A program made the translations under genes and the position numbers. From assembly GCF_019511605.1 (NCBI RefSeq), contig NZ_JAEUAV010000008.1:124001-188000 (forward strand): DNA of 64,000 nucleotides, read 5' to 3'. The stretch comes from Paraburkholderia phenoliruptrix. GTDB lineage: Bacteria > Pseudomonadota > Gammaproteobacteria > Burkholderiales > Burkholderiaceae. Positions 9,720 to 19,255 of this stretch are shown here, piece after piece (positions within the stretch are counted from its first letter, which is position 1; each line of letters opens with the position of its first letter). The notes below the pieces were generated by a model. The model made no database searches. It was not told the origin of the DNA and saw nothing but the letters and a program-made list of their open reading frames with translations.

Positions 9720-10708
9720 CGCAGACCGTGCAGGCGCAAATCGCATACTTCGGCAAGATTCCGTCGCGCGGCGACTTCGTGAAAAGCGCGCATAACCCGC
9801 AGTTGCTCGCCACACTCGACCGCTGGATCGCCGAAGCAATGGAACTGCTCACCGACGATCCGCGCTGGAAGATCGTCTACGAAAACGCGAAGCCGATGCA
9901 CTTCGCGTTCCTCGGTTCGCGCAGCAAGCTGGCCATTGCCGGGCATATGGTGGCCAGTCACGACCAGTCGTCGCGACGTTTTCCGTTTCTCGCCGCGACC
10001 GCGCTCGAAGTGGAGAAGCCGCTCACCTTTCTGGCTCACAGTCCGCTCGCCTTTGCGCGCCTGTGGTCGCGTGTTTCGGCGCAGATGAAGCCTTTGCTCG
10101 GCGCCAGCGAGCCGGCGGGCGCATTGCAGGCGCTCGGCGAAACGCAGGTGCCGATTGAAATTGGCGGCGGTCCCGGCAACCCGCATGACGGCACGTTCAA
10201 CGATTTCGTCGAACACCAGACGCTTGCCGGACTCGAACAGATGCTGCTTGCCAGCGGCCATCCGGTGCGCCTGCGCGGCGCAATGCTCGCGCTCGGTTCA
10301 CTGCTGCGCCCCGTGATGCAAAGCGGTTCGTCGCATCTCGAACGCGGGCTCACGCTGCCGTTGCCGAACGACCCGTTCTATCGCAGCCTCGTCGCGGCAT
10401 TCTGGCTCGAACTGATTGCGCCGTTCGTCGCGCAAGCGGACTTCGAACTGGCGATTTTCATCGGCACCATTGCGGAGCGCGAGCGGCTCATCATCGGCTT
10501 TAACGGCGCGTCGGCGAAAACGCTGCACAGCGTGGTCGATCCGCAAGCGTATGCCGCACATAACATCGATATCGACGACCCTGAATGGATCGACGAACAC
10601 GCACAGAACGATCATGGCATCAGCAAGCTCGTCAGTTACCTCGACCAACCGCAACTGTCCTTGCGCGTCAGCATCGACACGTTCCGCGAAGCCTTTACGG
10701 GAGCGTAG
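9716..10708 (+). CDS. tagF: T6SS-associated protein TagF (ImpM)
   Basis: A 330-residue protein opening with the TagF/ImpM signature (IAYFGKIPSRGDFVKS, then LDRWIAEAME). The N-terminal part matches the TagF domain; the C-terminal 150 residues are an extension also common in Burkholderia. Known from other bacteria: TagF represses T6SS assembly post-translationally, in Pseudomonas together with the PpkA/PppA/Fha pathway. No ppkA, pppA or fha gene lies in this cluster, so TagF would have to act in another way. It overlaps tssM by four bases and is followed after four bases by the OmpA-like gene. Confidence 0.93.
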   Translation: MTQTVQAQIAYFGKIPSRGDFVKSAHNPQLLATLDRWIAEAMELLTDDPRWKIVYENAKPMHFAFLGSRSKLAIAGHMVASHDQSSRRFPFLAATALEVEKPLTFLAHSPLAFARLWSRVSAQMKPLLGASEPAGALQALGETQVPIEIGGGPGNPHDGTFNDFVEHQTLAGLEQMLLASGHPVRLRGAMLALGSLLRPVMQSGSSHLERGLTLPLPNDPFYRSLVAAFWLELIAPFVAQADFELAIFIGTIAERERLIIGFNGASAKTLHSVVDPQAYAAHNIDIDDPEWIDEHAQNDHGISKLVSYLDQPQLSLRVSIDTFREAFTGA

Positions 10709-10712
10709 CGCG

Positions 10713-11678
10713 ATGACCCACCCACGCATCCGGATAAACACGCGGCTCCCTCGGGTGCTGCTTGCCGTGCTGGCCGGTTCGCTTTTGAGCACGCTCGCTC
10801 ATGCCGATAACGACGGTCCCGCACGCGTCACCCCCGTGGACAACAGCAGCACCTCGATTCGCACGGCGGCCCTGCCCTCGACTTCGTCCGCGGGACCTGC
10901 GGTCAACACGGCGGGCCTCGCGAGCGGTACCACTGGCGCCGGCACCGGCGCGGTGACAGCTTCGCCGCCGCCCGCCAATGCGGCGCCAGGCCAGGTCGTG
11001 GTCGGCGGCAAAGTGCCCGACGAGGCGACTAAAGCCGCTGTGCTCGCGCGTTTGCGCGAAACGTATGGCGCGGCCAACGTGGTCGACCAGATCGAGGTTG
11101 CCGACGTCGCCACGCCGCCGAACTGGTCGGCCAACGTGCAAAAGCTGATCGGCCCGCAACTGAAGCAGATCAGCAAAGGGCAACTGAAAATAGACGGCAC
11201 GCAGATCGACGTGAAAGGCGAAGTGCGCAACGAGTCGCAACGTCAGCAACTCGCAAGCGACATGGCCAACGCGCTCAATCCAACCTATACGATCAAGAAC
11301 GGCCTGCGCGTGAGTGCGTCCGAGCAGGGTCTGCTCGATCAGACGCTCGCCAACCGCACGATCGAATTCGAAACCGGCAGCGCTACGCTCACGCCGCAGG
11401 GCCGCGCGATTCTCGACCAGATGGCGGCGGCCATGCAGAAGATGACGACAAGGACAGTCGCGATCATTGGCCACACCGACAACTCGGGCAACCGCACGTC
11501 GAATATCGCGCTGAGTCAGGCGCGCGCCGACGCAGTGAAGGGTTATCTCGTTGCCAAGGGCATTCCTCCGCAGCAGATGACCACGACTGGCGTGGGCCCG
11601 GATCAGCCGATCGCAACGAACGACACCGCCGATGGCCGCGCGCGCAACCGGCGCATCGAGTTCCGCGCGGGCTCCTGA
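10713..11678 (+). CDS. T6SS-linked OmpA-family peptidoglycan-binding protein with BON-like region
   Basis: A 321-residue secreted protein with a signal peptide (hydrophobic VLLAVLAGSLLSTLAHA, cleavage near residue 29). A Ser/Thr/Gly/Ala linker follows, then two BON-like stretches (VVVGGKVPDEATKAAVLARL; LKIDGTQIDVKGEVRN). The C-terminal OmpA/MotB domain has FETGSATLTPQG, IIGHTDNSG and the ARNRRIEF end. In many T6SSs this wall-binding domain is fused to TssL; here TssL lacks it, so this separate protein probably supplies the peptidoglycan anchor. It is the last gene of the tagX-like, tssM, tagF, ompA block and ends before a hairpin shared with the convergent tssA. Confidence 0.88.
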   Translation: MTHPRIRINTRLPRVLLAVLAGSLLSTLAHADNDGPARVTPVDNSSTSIRTAALPSTSSAGPAVNTAGLASGTTGAGTGAVTASPPPANAAPGQVVVGGKVPDEATKAAVLARLRETYGAANVVDQIEVADVATPPNWSANVQKLIGPQLKQISKGQLKIDGTQIDVKGEVRNESQRQQLASDMANALNPTYTIKNGLRVSASEQGLLDQTLANRTIEFETGSATLTPQGRAILDQMAAAMQKMTTRTVAIIGHTDNSGNRTSNIALSQARADAVKGYLVAKGIPPQQMTTTGVGPDQPIATNDTADGRARNRRIEFRAGS

Positions 11679-11760
11679 GCATCGGGGCTCCGAGCACAGC
11701 AATCCGGGGCGCTTTAGCGTCTTTACCCCTTGGCGCCTGGTTGCAGGAACGGCGCGCATG

Positions 11761-11803
11761 AAAAAGCCTGGCCCGCTCACTCGAGCGCGGGCCAGGCTTT
11801 TTT
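11761..11803. terminator. Bidirectional rho-independent terminator between ompA-like gene and tssA
   Basis: A perfect 16-bp inverted repeat (AAAAAGCCTGGCCCGC and its complement) around a 10-base loop, with T-runs in both orientations. It sits between the stop codons of two convergent genes (11678 and 11820) and should end transcription from both sides. Confidence 0.93.
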
Positions 11804-11819
11804 ATTTCGACGCAGGCGT

Positions 11820-12938
11820 CTAGCTGTTTTCTTCCGGCTTCACACCCAGCAACTCGCGGATATGCGCGAGCGATCCGTCGTCTTTCACCACTGTGGAAAG
11901 CCACTGATGCAAGGGCATGTCGGCAGCCTCCGCGGCTTTGTCGGCGAAGTATGCAGCGGGATTGTGCGGCTCGGTGCTGCGAAAGAAGCGGGCCACTGCG
12001 CGCAACTGCGCGACGGCTTGCGCGCGACTCTGGATTCCTGCGATTGCCTGGCTTTGCGTGGTCGTCAACACAGGTTCCTCGCGTTGCAGTGATGTCTTGA
12101 AAGTGGGCTCGGCGCGCTCGGGTTCCTGCAACGCCGGTGCAGTCGCTCCACTCATGGACGTCTGTTGTGCCTGCGGATGCACGCCGACTTCCCGCGCGAA
12201 GCGTTCGGCAAGACGGTAGACGTTTTCGTAGGCGTCCTTCGCCTGGCGGAAGCTCGGCGCGAAGTCGCCAGCGCGGCGGTCGAGCTCCTGTTCCAGCGCG
12301 AGCATGGCCGCTTCGAATGCCTTGAGATCGGCCAGTAACGTTGAATAAAACGCGGCAGGCGTGGCGCGCTTTGAGGCGTCGATCTGTTCGATGGAAGGTT
12401 TGCCGCGTGCAATGTCGTCGGCATGGTCGGGATCGCGCTTTACGGCTTGCGCGACGTGCGCGGCGACGTCCCAGTCGATCGTGCTGTACACGTTGCCCTG
12501 CGACGACGTGAGCGGCATCGCGCGCAGCAGCTCGCCGGTGCGGCCGACGAGCCACGCGACGTTGCCAAGGCGATACTCGGTGTCGTCGCCTTCCGGTAGC
12601 GGATGAACGGTTTCCCAGTACTTTTCGCACAGCCCCGTGATCAGCGTGTAACCCTGCGTGAGACCCGTCACGCCTTCTTCAATGGCGAGCGCTTCCGTGA
12701 GCCACACCGCAAGCCGCAAGTCTTTCGTCTGGGTTTGCAGCAAGGCACTGGAACGTTCAATCACGAACGGCCAGTCAGCCTCCTTGATTTCGGTGACCCA
12801 TTCGCCCTGATCGAGAGAAGGGTCCTCAAAACGCCGTGCGTGCGCAATGGCATCGAAGTCGGCGGAAAACAGAAGATCTTCGCCGCAGGGCGCAGCTTCG
12901 CTGATTGGAGCGAGCAGCGTGTTCAGATTGGTCGGCAT
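11820..12938 (-). CDS. tssA: T6SS assembly protein TssA (ImpA N-terminal domain)
   Basis: A 372-residue protein with the ImpA N-terminal domain (residues about 8-125, including GEDLLFSADFDAI and RSSALLQTQTKDLRLAVWL). The C-terminal region (SRAQAVAQLRAVARFFR, then EPHNPAAYFADKAAEAADMP) belongs to the short TssA class. Known role: TssA primes baseplate and tail-tube assembly and coordinates sheath growth. It is the last gene of the leftward block, 35 bases after tssH. Confidence 0.95.
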   Translation of the reverse strand: MPTNLNTLLAPISEAAPCGEDLLFSADFDAIAHARRFEDPSLDQGEWVTEIKEADWPFVIERSSALLQTQTKDLRLAVWLTEALAIEEGVTGLTQGYTLITGLCEKYWETVHPLPEGDDTEYRLGNVAWLVGRTGELLRAMPLTSSQGNVYSTIDWDVAAHVAQAVKRDPDHADDIARGKPSIEQIDASKRATPAAFYSTLLADLKAFEAAMLALEQELDRRAGDFAPSFRQAKDAYENVYRLAERFAREVGVHPQAQQTSMSGATAPALQEPERAEPTFKTSLQREEPVLTTTQSQAIAGIQSRAQAVAQLRAVARFFRSTEPHNPAAYFADKAAEAADMPLHQWLSTVVKDDGSLAHIRELLGVKPEENS

Positions 12939-12973
12939 GGCATAGAGCTATCAGGTTGCATTCGTTAAAACGC

Positions 12974-15649
12974 TTATACGACGGCGTACTCGAATTCGCC
13001 AGCCTCGCTCGCGCGCACCGAAATGCGCTCGATCGTCGCGCCGTTCGCAATGCGCTCCAGCACATGCTGCGCGACTTCGGGCAGCAGCGTGCCGTTCAGA
13101 ATGTGGTCCACGTTGCGCGCGCCCGAATCCACTTCCGTGCAGCGGGCAAGCACCGCATCGACCAGCGACTCGTCCCACTCGAATACCGCCTTGTGGTTCG
13201 ACTCGATACGGCGGCGAATTCTCTCCAGTTTCAGCTCGATAATCTCGGCGAGCACATCGTCGGAAATCGGATAGTACGGCACCACTTTCATGCGGCCGAT
13301 AAAAGCCGGCTTGAACGCCTTATACAGTTGCGGACGCAAGGTTTCGGCGAGCGCGTCCGCATCGGGCAGTTCCTCTGCGCTTTTGTTCAGGCACGCCTGC
13401 ATGACCGCTTGCGAACCGACATTCGACGTGAGAATGATCAGCGTATTGCGAAAGTCGATCTCGCGGCCTTCGGCGTCGTCCATCGTGCCTTTGTCGAACA
13501 CCTGGAAGAACATTTCGAGTACATCGGGATGCGCCTTTTCCACTTCGTCGAGCAGCACCACCGAATACGGATTGCGGCGCACCGCCTCGGTCAGCACCCC
13601 GCCCTCGCCATAACCGACGTAGCCCGGCGGCGAGCCTTTCAGACCCGAGACGCTGTGCGCTTCCTGGTACTCGCTCATGTTGATCGTGACCATCTTGCGC
13701 TCGCCGCCGTACAACACATCGGCAAGTGCCAATGCCGTTTCGGTCTTGCCGACACCCGAAGGTCCGACGAACATGAACACGCCGCGCGGCTTGTTTGGAT
13801 CTTCGAGATTCGCGCTCGCCGTGCGCACGCGCTGCGCGATCGCTTCGAGCGCGTGGTCCTGGCCGATCACGCGCGCGGCCAGCAACGGCTGCAGATTCAA
13901 CACGGTCTGGATTTCATCCTTGACCATGCGGCCGAGCGGAATGCCGGTCCACGACGCCACAATTTCCGCAACGACGTGTCCGTCCACCTGCAACGGCACC
14001 ATCGGTTGAGTACCCTGCAAAGCCTGCAGTTCGGCCACCCGCAGCGCGAGCGTTTCACGCGCCTGCTGCGCTTTCTCCGCCCGCTGCGCGTCGGCGCTGC
14101 TCACGCGAGCCGCGTCGATTTCAGCACGCAGGTCGACAATCTCCGTCACGAGCGCGCGTTCCCTGTCGTAGCGCGCCTCATCTTCAGCGAGGTGTTGCAG
14201 GTCTTCCTCACGCAGTTCGCGCAGTTGCGCGAGCCGTTCGTCGTGCTGCGCCCCGCTCGCCGCCTCGCGTTCGAGTGCGGCGATTTCCGCGTCGATGCGC
14301 TCGAGGCGCTTTTTCGTATCGTCGATAGCGGCCGGTGTCGAACTGTGCGCGAGCGCCACTTTTGCGCACGCGGTGTCGAGCACGCTGATCGCCTTATCCG
14401 GCAGCTGCCGCCCGCTAATGTAGCGATGCGACAGGCGCACCGCCTCGGTGATTGCGTCGTCGAGCACACGCACGTTGAAGTGCTTTTCCATTAACGACGC
14501 CATGCCGCGCAACATGGCCGCCGCAAGCGTTTCGCTCGGCTCTTCGATCTTCACGACCTGGAAACGCCGTGCGAGTGCCGCGTCTTTCTCGAAGTACTTC
14601 TTGTATTCGCTCCACGTCGTCGCTGCGATGGTGCGCAGTTCGCCGCGAGCCAACGCGGGCTTGAGCAGGTTCGCCGCATCGTTCTGTCCTGCCTGGCCGC
14701 CCGCGCCGATGATCGTATGCGCTTCGTCGATAAACAGAATGATCGGATGCGGGCTCTTCTTCACCTCGTCGATCACGTTTTTCAGACGGTTTTCGAACTC
14801 GCCCTTCACGCTCGCGCCTGCCTGCAACAGCCCCATGTCGAGCACGTGCAGCGCCACACCCTTGAGCGGCGCGGGCACGTCGTCGGCCGCGATGCGCAGC
14901 GCCAGACCTTCGACAACCGCTGTCTTGCCGACGCCCGCCTCGCCCGTCATGATCGGATTGTTCTGCCGGCGCCGCATCAGAATGTCGATAGTCTGGCGAA
15001 TCTCGCCTTCGCGGCCGATCACGGGGTCGATCTTGCCTTCGCGCGCGCGCTGCGTGAGGTTGCTGGTGTACGTATCGAGCGCGGGTGTTCTGGACGGCGT
15101 GCCGGGCATGGAAGCGGACGTGGCCGGATCGTCGGCACGGTCCGTGGCGGCTTGCCCGTCCTGACTGCGCTCGACTTCGCAGGAGCCCGCCGTCAGTTCG
15201 TCGAACTTATGCTTCAGATCGGTCACGCGCACGTCGCGCCAGAGCGGCGACATGCGCTCGGCAAACTGCGCGAGATCCGGCGCGCTCAGCAATGCAAGCA
15301 GCAAATGGCCCGAGCGAATGCGTCCAATCTGCGAATCGAGCGATGCGATCAACCACGCCTGTTCGAGCAGATCGATCAGATGCCTGGAAAACACCGGCGT
15401 GCGCGTATTACCGCTTTTCACGCGCTGCAATTCACGCTCGATATCCGCACGCAACGCATGCAGGTCGATGCTGCTTGCGCGCAGCACGAGCGCGAGATCG
15501 CTCGCCGGTTCGTCGAGCAACGCCAGCAGCAGATGTTCGAGGTCCACCTCGTAATGACCGCGCGCGAGACAGTTGTTTGCCGCCTGCAACGCTGCCTGCC
15601 GGCAGGTCGGATTGAGTTTGGCGATCAGGGTGTTGAGGGACGTACTCAT
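12974..15649 (-). CDS. tssH: T6SS sheath-recycling AAA+ ATPase TssH (ClpV)
   Basis: An 891-residue Clp/Hsp100 protein. It has an N-terminal Clp-N-like domain (1-150), a first AAA domain with Walker A GEAGVGKT (236-243) and Walker B LFIDEAH, a coiled-coil middle domain (about 430-530), and a second AAA domain with Walker A GPSGVGKT (about 625-632). Known role: it unfolds contracted TssB/TssC sheaths so subunits can be reused. The N-domain, which binds TssC, is typical of ClpV rather than ClpB. It lies between tssG and tssA with short gaps. Confidence 0.97.
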   Translation of the reverse strand: MSTSLNTLIAKLNPTCRQAALQAANNCLARGHYEVDLEHLLLALLDEPASDLALVLRASSIDLHALRADIERELQRVKSGNTRTPVFSRHLIDLLEQAWLIASLDSQIGRIRSGHLLLALLSAPDLAQFAERMSPLWRDVRVTDLKHKFDELTAGSCEVERSQDGQAATDRADDPATSASMPGTPSRTPALDTYTSNLTQRAREGKIDPVIGREGEIRQTIDILMRRRQNNPIMTGEAGVGKTAVVEGLALRIAADDVPAPLKGVALHVLDMGLLQAGASVKGEFENRLKNVIDEVKKSPHPIILFIDEAHTIIGAGGQAGQNDAANLLKPALARGELRTIAATTWSEYKKYFEKDAALARRFQVVKIEEPSETLAAAMLRGMASLMEKHFNVRVLDDAITEAVRLSHRYISGRQLPDKAISVLDTACAKVALAHSSTPAAIDDTKKRLERIDAEIAALEREAASGAQHDERLAQLRELREEDLQHLAEDEARYDRERALVTEIVDLRAEIDAARVSSADAQRAEKAQQARETLALRVAELQALQGTQPMVPLQVDGHVVAEIVASWTGIPLGRMVKDEIQTVLNLQPLLAARVIGQDHALEAIAQRVRTASANLEDPNKPRGVFMFVGPSGVGKTETALALADVLYGGERKMVTINMSEYQEAHSVSGLKGSPPGYVGYGEGGVLTEAVRRNPYSVVLLDEVEKAHPDVLEMFFQVFDKGTMDDAEGREIDFRNTLIILTSNVGSQAVMQACLNKSAEELPDADALAETLRPQLYKAFKPAFIGRMKVVPYYPISDDVLAEIIELKLERIRRRIESNHKAVFEWDESLVDAVLARCTEVDSGARNVDHILNGTLLPEVAQHVLERIANGATIERISVRASEAGEFEYAVV

Positions 15650-15682
15650 GTCGTGCGATCCGGTCAGGTTCTATCGTTATGG

Positions 15683-16777
15683 TCAGTGAATCACGTGCAG
15701 CTCGTAGCGCGCGTCCGCGCGGTCGCGGTCTGCGTCGCGCGTACAAAGAAAGGCGTCCCAGCCAAGGCGTGCGCCCTGGCTCAAAAGCGTCGGCCCTACC
15801 GCCTCACGGCGCAGTACCAGCTTCACTTCATATTCGAGCGTGACGCCCGCGAGCAGCGTCAGCATCCGTTCGAGCGCAATGGCACGATCCGCGCCCGGCA
15901 GGAAGGCCTCGTAGTCGGCCTTGTCGAGCGGGCCGATCACGAGCCGCGCCCGCATGTCGCGCTGCCAGACACGCTCGCCCGCCAGCGCCGTCGCGCCGAG
16001 TGTCGCGTTGACGCTGCCCAGCACGGTCAATTGATCGCGCGGGACGTTGTACCACTTGCCGACAAACTGTTCGACACGCACCGGAACCCTGAAATAGTCC
16101 GACAGCGTGCGTTGCAGGTACGCGGCGGACACGGGCCTGTGCCGTGTCGGGAGTGCGTAACCCGCAATGGCTTCGTCGAATAGCGCGCCTTCGCCGCTTT
16201 GCAGGCTGCTGCGCGTGTCGTTGTCGGCCACGCCGGCAAGCGCAAGCAGCAGCGGCAAATAGCGTTCGTCGCGGTCCAGTTCATAATGAAAGGGCAGACG
16301 GTACTTCTTCCACGCCGCATAAAAGAGCGCGGTGGCCCGATTCGAAAACACATCGAAGAACTCGCGTGCGGCGCGATCACGCTTGATCTGTTCTCGCGCG
16401 ATGATCTGTTCGGTGTAGTGCAGCGGCAATGCGCCCTGCCCGCCGAGCAAACCGAAAAACGCCGGTGTGATGTCCACCTTTTCGAGCGAGCCGCTTTCCA
16501 GCGCCGCAGTACGTTGCGCCTTTTCTTTTAGCGCGGTGCCTTCGTCGTCGTAAGATTGCGCGCCGTGAATCTCACTCGGTGGAAACGACATCGAAAGCGA
16601 ATTGCGAAACGCAATGCGCTGCGCGACGATATCGCCTGAACGCCCGGTGGCCGATGGCGCCTGTTGTGCGAACCACTTCTCGAGCACGCGCACTGCCTGA
16701 AAGAATTCAAAGCGGTGTGGCTCATCGAGAAGCTGCTCGACTACGCCAGGATCGATTCGCCGCTGCGCGGTTTGCAT
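15683..16777 (-). CDS. tssG: T6SS baseplate protein TssG (ImpH)
   Basis: A 364-residue protein of the TssG/ImpH family, with the typical start (VEQLLDEPHRFEFFQAVRVL) and the central FFGLLGGQGALPLHYTE motif. Known role: it forms the baseplate wedge with TssE, TssF and TssK. Its 5' end overlaps the 3' end of tssF by 37 bases, which suggests translational coupling of the two wedge partners. Confidence 0.96.
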   Translation of the reverse strand: MQTAQRRIDPGVVEQLLDEPHRFEFFQAVRVLEKWFAQQAPSATGRSGDIVAQRIAFRNSLSMSFPPSEIHGAQSYDDEGTALKEKAQRTAALESGSLEKVDITPAFFGLLGGQGALPLHYTEQIIAREQIKRDRAAREFFDVFSNRATALFYAAWKKYRLPFHYELDRDERYLPLLLALAGVADNDTRSSLQSGEGALFDEAIAGYALPTRHRPVSAAYLQRTLSDYFRVPVRVEQFVGKWYNVPRDQLTVLGSVNATLGATALAGERVWQRDMRARLVIGPLDKADYEAFLPGADRAIALERMLTLLAGVTLEYEVKLVLRREAVGPTLLSQGARLGWDAFLCTRDADRDRADARYELHVIH

Positions 16778-18582
16778 CGCAAGATCTCCTCGCCGGTGCG
16801 CTTCGACACGACGACCAGTTGCACAAAGCTGTTCAGATGCACGTACAGCCCGAAGAATGTATCGATCACCCGCACAAACGACGCGAGACTCGTACCGACG
16901 AAATGTTCTTCGTCGATGGTCAGGCGAATTTCAATGCCGCGCACGAACGTGGCGAACGGTTTGCCCGGCAGCCATTGCACGGCCGCGCGCTGCTCGATCC
17001 CCACCAGTCCGTCGATATGGCGCGCCGACACTGCCGTGCGCCGCAAATCGTAGAGCACCAGCATTTCTTTTAATGCGGAAAGACCGCTGCTCGCGAGCGA
17101 TACGTGATTCAGCGCGAGATGAGAGATAAGCCGCCAGTGCGCGGCGCGTCCGCGCTCAAAGCGCGCGCTCGGCGTCGGCCGGCGCAGCATGGCGATGCTG
17201 CCGGTCAGCGCTCCGCCTTCGACGAACAGGTCGCCGCCCTCCAGTCCTATTGCGAGGCCAGCAGGCAAATCGCGATTCGTGCAGGTCAAATCGAGGCTCA
17301 ACGTATCGGTCTGCGGCGCGGACGGTTCGAAGTCGATATCGACAATGGAGATTTCCGTCTCGTAACCGGGGCTCTTTTGCGCGACCCAGTCGTTGCGCCG
17401 CGCGAACCAGTAGTGCCCCGCGCGCGCCGCTTCGCCATGGTGCAGCGAGTAGAACGGCCGGAACTCGGTTACGGATTCCTGATGCGCCTGCTGCCTGACC
17501 AGCTTCACCGAGTCGATCGAATACACCTCGTATGCGAATGCACGACGCGCTTCGGCCACCACGGGATAAGAAACGGCCTGATGATTGACGCGAATCGGTT
17601 CAGCGTGCTGTTCGAACAGATTGACCACCGGCGTGCAAAAAAGACGCAAATGATGCGCGGACAACGCATCGAGAAGCCGCGCGACGTGCGAGTCGCTGCG
17701 CACTTCCTTCAGCACGACATGCAGCGTGAGGCGCTGGCAGCGGCCCGCCGCACGCGTCATGGCCGCCAGATCGAAGTCGGCAAAATTGAATTTTTCCGGG
17801 AATGCAAAGTACTCGGTGAGCAGCCGGTAAGCGGGGTGAGATTTGGCCGGGTAGTCGATCAGCGCGTCGTGCTCGTCAAAACCCGCTTGCGCAAGCGGTG
17901 ACGTGCGTAACTGCGTCCACACGCCGCGCCGGTCGGCTTCCACATACGTGGCCATTGCATTGACGAACAGACAGTCCACAAGCGCCGCAATGAACGACTG
18001 CTCGCCGTGCAGATGCGCGCGCAAGGTACTCACTTTCAACGCGGACAGATCGAGCTGCGCAGCGGTCGATTCGAAAGTGATGGATACGATCGCGGTGGCA
18101 TTGCCGGGCAATACAGTCGCGCTCGGCGCCATGGCTACCGACGTGTACTTTGCCTCGGAAATGCGCACCGGCGCGAGCGTCACGTCGTACGCGGTACGAA
18201 AACGGCACTGCACACCGCGAATAGGACGCGATTTGAGTTCGGTGCCGCGCTCGATGACAACCGGTTCCGTCAGATGGCTCGCCGCCGACGAGGTCCCCAA
18301 TTGCGCAATCGAACATGAAGGAAACGGCCGCAGATAGTGCGGATAGAGCACTTCCAGCAGTGCTTCGGTGAACTCGGGGTAATCGTCGTCGAGCTTCTTG
18401 TTGATGCGCGCGCCGAGCAAGGCGAACGACTCGATCATGCGCTCGACGTGCGGGTCCTCGCAGTGCTCGCCGGATATCGCAAGGCGCGCCGCGATTTTCG
18501 GGTAGCGCTCCGCGAAATCGCGCGAATAGCGCCGCAGAAACGACAGTTCGCGCTCGTAATACGGCAGCAATTCTTCCATCAT
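16741..18582 (-). CDS. tssF: T6SS baseplate protein TssF (ImpG)
   Basis: A 613-residue protein, full family length, opening with MMEELLPYYERELSFLRRY and the PKIAARLAISGEHCEDPHVE motif that mark TssF. Known role: the largest wedge subunit of the baseplate, in complex with TssG. It starts 105 bases after tssE, the widest gap in the leftward block apart from tssE-hcp and hcp-tssC, and overlaps tssG. Confidence 0.97.
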   Translation of the reverse strand: MMEELLPYYERELSFLRRYSRDFAERYPKIAARLAISGEHCEDPHVERMIESFALLGARINKKLDDDYPEFTEALLEVLYPHYLRPFPSCSIAQLGTSSAASHLTEPVVIERGTELKSRPIRGVQCRFRTAYDVTLAPVRISEAKYTSVAMAPSATVLPGNATAIVSITFESTAAQLDLSALKVSTLRAHLHGEQSFIAALVDCLFVNAMATYVEADRRGVWTQLRTSPLAQAGFDEHDALIDYPAKSHPAYRLLTEYFAFPEKFNFADFDLAAMTRAAGRCQRLTLHVVLKEVRSDSHVARLLDALSAHHLRLFCTPVVNLFEQHAEPIRVNHQAVSYPVVAEARRAFAYEVYSIDSVKLVRQQAHQESVTEFRPFYSLHHGEAARAGHYWFARRNDWVAQKSPGYETEISIVDIDFEPSAPQTDTLSLDLTCTNRDLPAGLAIGLEGGDLFVEGGALTGSIAMLRRPTPSARFERGRAAHWRLISHLALNHVSLASSGLSALKEMLVLYDLRRTAVSARHIDGLVGIEQRAAVQWLPGKPFATFVRGIEIRLTIDEEHFVGTSLASFVRVIDTFFGLYVHLNSFVQLVVVSKRTGEEILRCKPRSGESILA

Positions 18583-18687
18583 CTATCCCCGAACCCGAAC
18601 TCTGTGCGCCTGATCCATTACCGCCGTTGCGCGTCGCGGCGGCGCTCAGACAATATCCAGGCGAAGCGTCAAAATAATAAACAGCGC

Positions 18688-19167
18688 CTACAGTTTCGCG
18701 CGTGCACGCGTCACCGAGTATTGCAATGTCGAAGGCTGCAACATTGCGTCGAAACTGACCGGTTCTTCTGCCGGATGAACGACCAGCAGCGCCTGAATTG
18801 CGAAGTAAAGCGCATTGGTCGATTGTTCGTTCAGTTCGAGTGTCACCGATACCTGCTGCAGGCGCGGCTCATGCCGTGCGATCGCCTGTTGAATCGATTT
18901 GCAAATGAATGTGCGGTCATAGTGACTCGCGAGGCTCAAACCCGCGAAGTCGTTCAAACCATAAGTAAGCACCGAGCGCTGACACTCCGGCAAAGCGGCG
19001 AGTTCATGCTCCGTGAGCGCGATTCGCGTGTTCAGGATCGCTTCGACGTCGCGCGCGACAGTGCTTTTCAGTTCATCCAACGACAATTGCCGCATCGCCG
19101 GTGAAGCCGGCAGATGCGGTTCGTCGTCGAACAGCTTGTCGAGAAAGCTGGGTTCGAAGCGTTTCAT
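18688..19167 (-). CDS. tssE: T6SS baseplate protein TssE (gp25-like)
   Basis: A GPW/gp25 family protein of 159 residues, with the diagnostic VLTYGLNDFAGLSL and the acidic/basic core ESTNALYF-like segment (here EQSTNALYF). Known role: initiator of sheath assembly at the baseplate, homologous to phage T4 gp25. I chose the ATG at 19167 (MKRFEPSFLDKLFDD), the normal family N-terminus; an in-frame TTG at 19194 would add nine residues. Confidence 0.92.
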   Translation of the reverse strand: MKRFEPSFLDKLFDDEPHLPASPAMRQLSLDELKSTVARDVEAILNTRIALTEHELAALPECQRSVLTYGLNDFAGLSLASHYDRTFICKSIQQAIARHEPRLQQVSVTLELNEQSTNALYFAIQALLVVHPAEEPVSFDAMLQPSTLQYSVTRARAKL

Positions 19168-19255
19168 CAGCGTCCGAAGAAGCAGTTCCTGCAACGCGCA
19201 CGCGGCGCGCGGCCGTCCTTGACGGACGATGCGCGCGTCGCCGTGCGCCGCCGCA

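Noticed and set aside
12905..14494. 529-codon ORF antisense to tssH
   Set aside because: Mirror of the ClpV reading frame, with Arg/His-rich composition and no domain.
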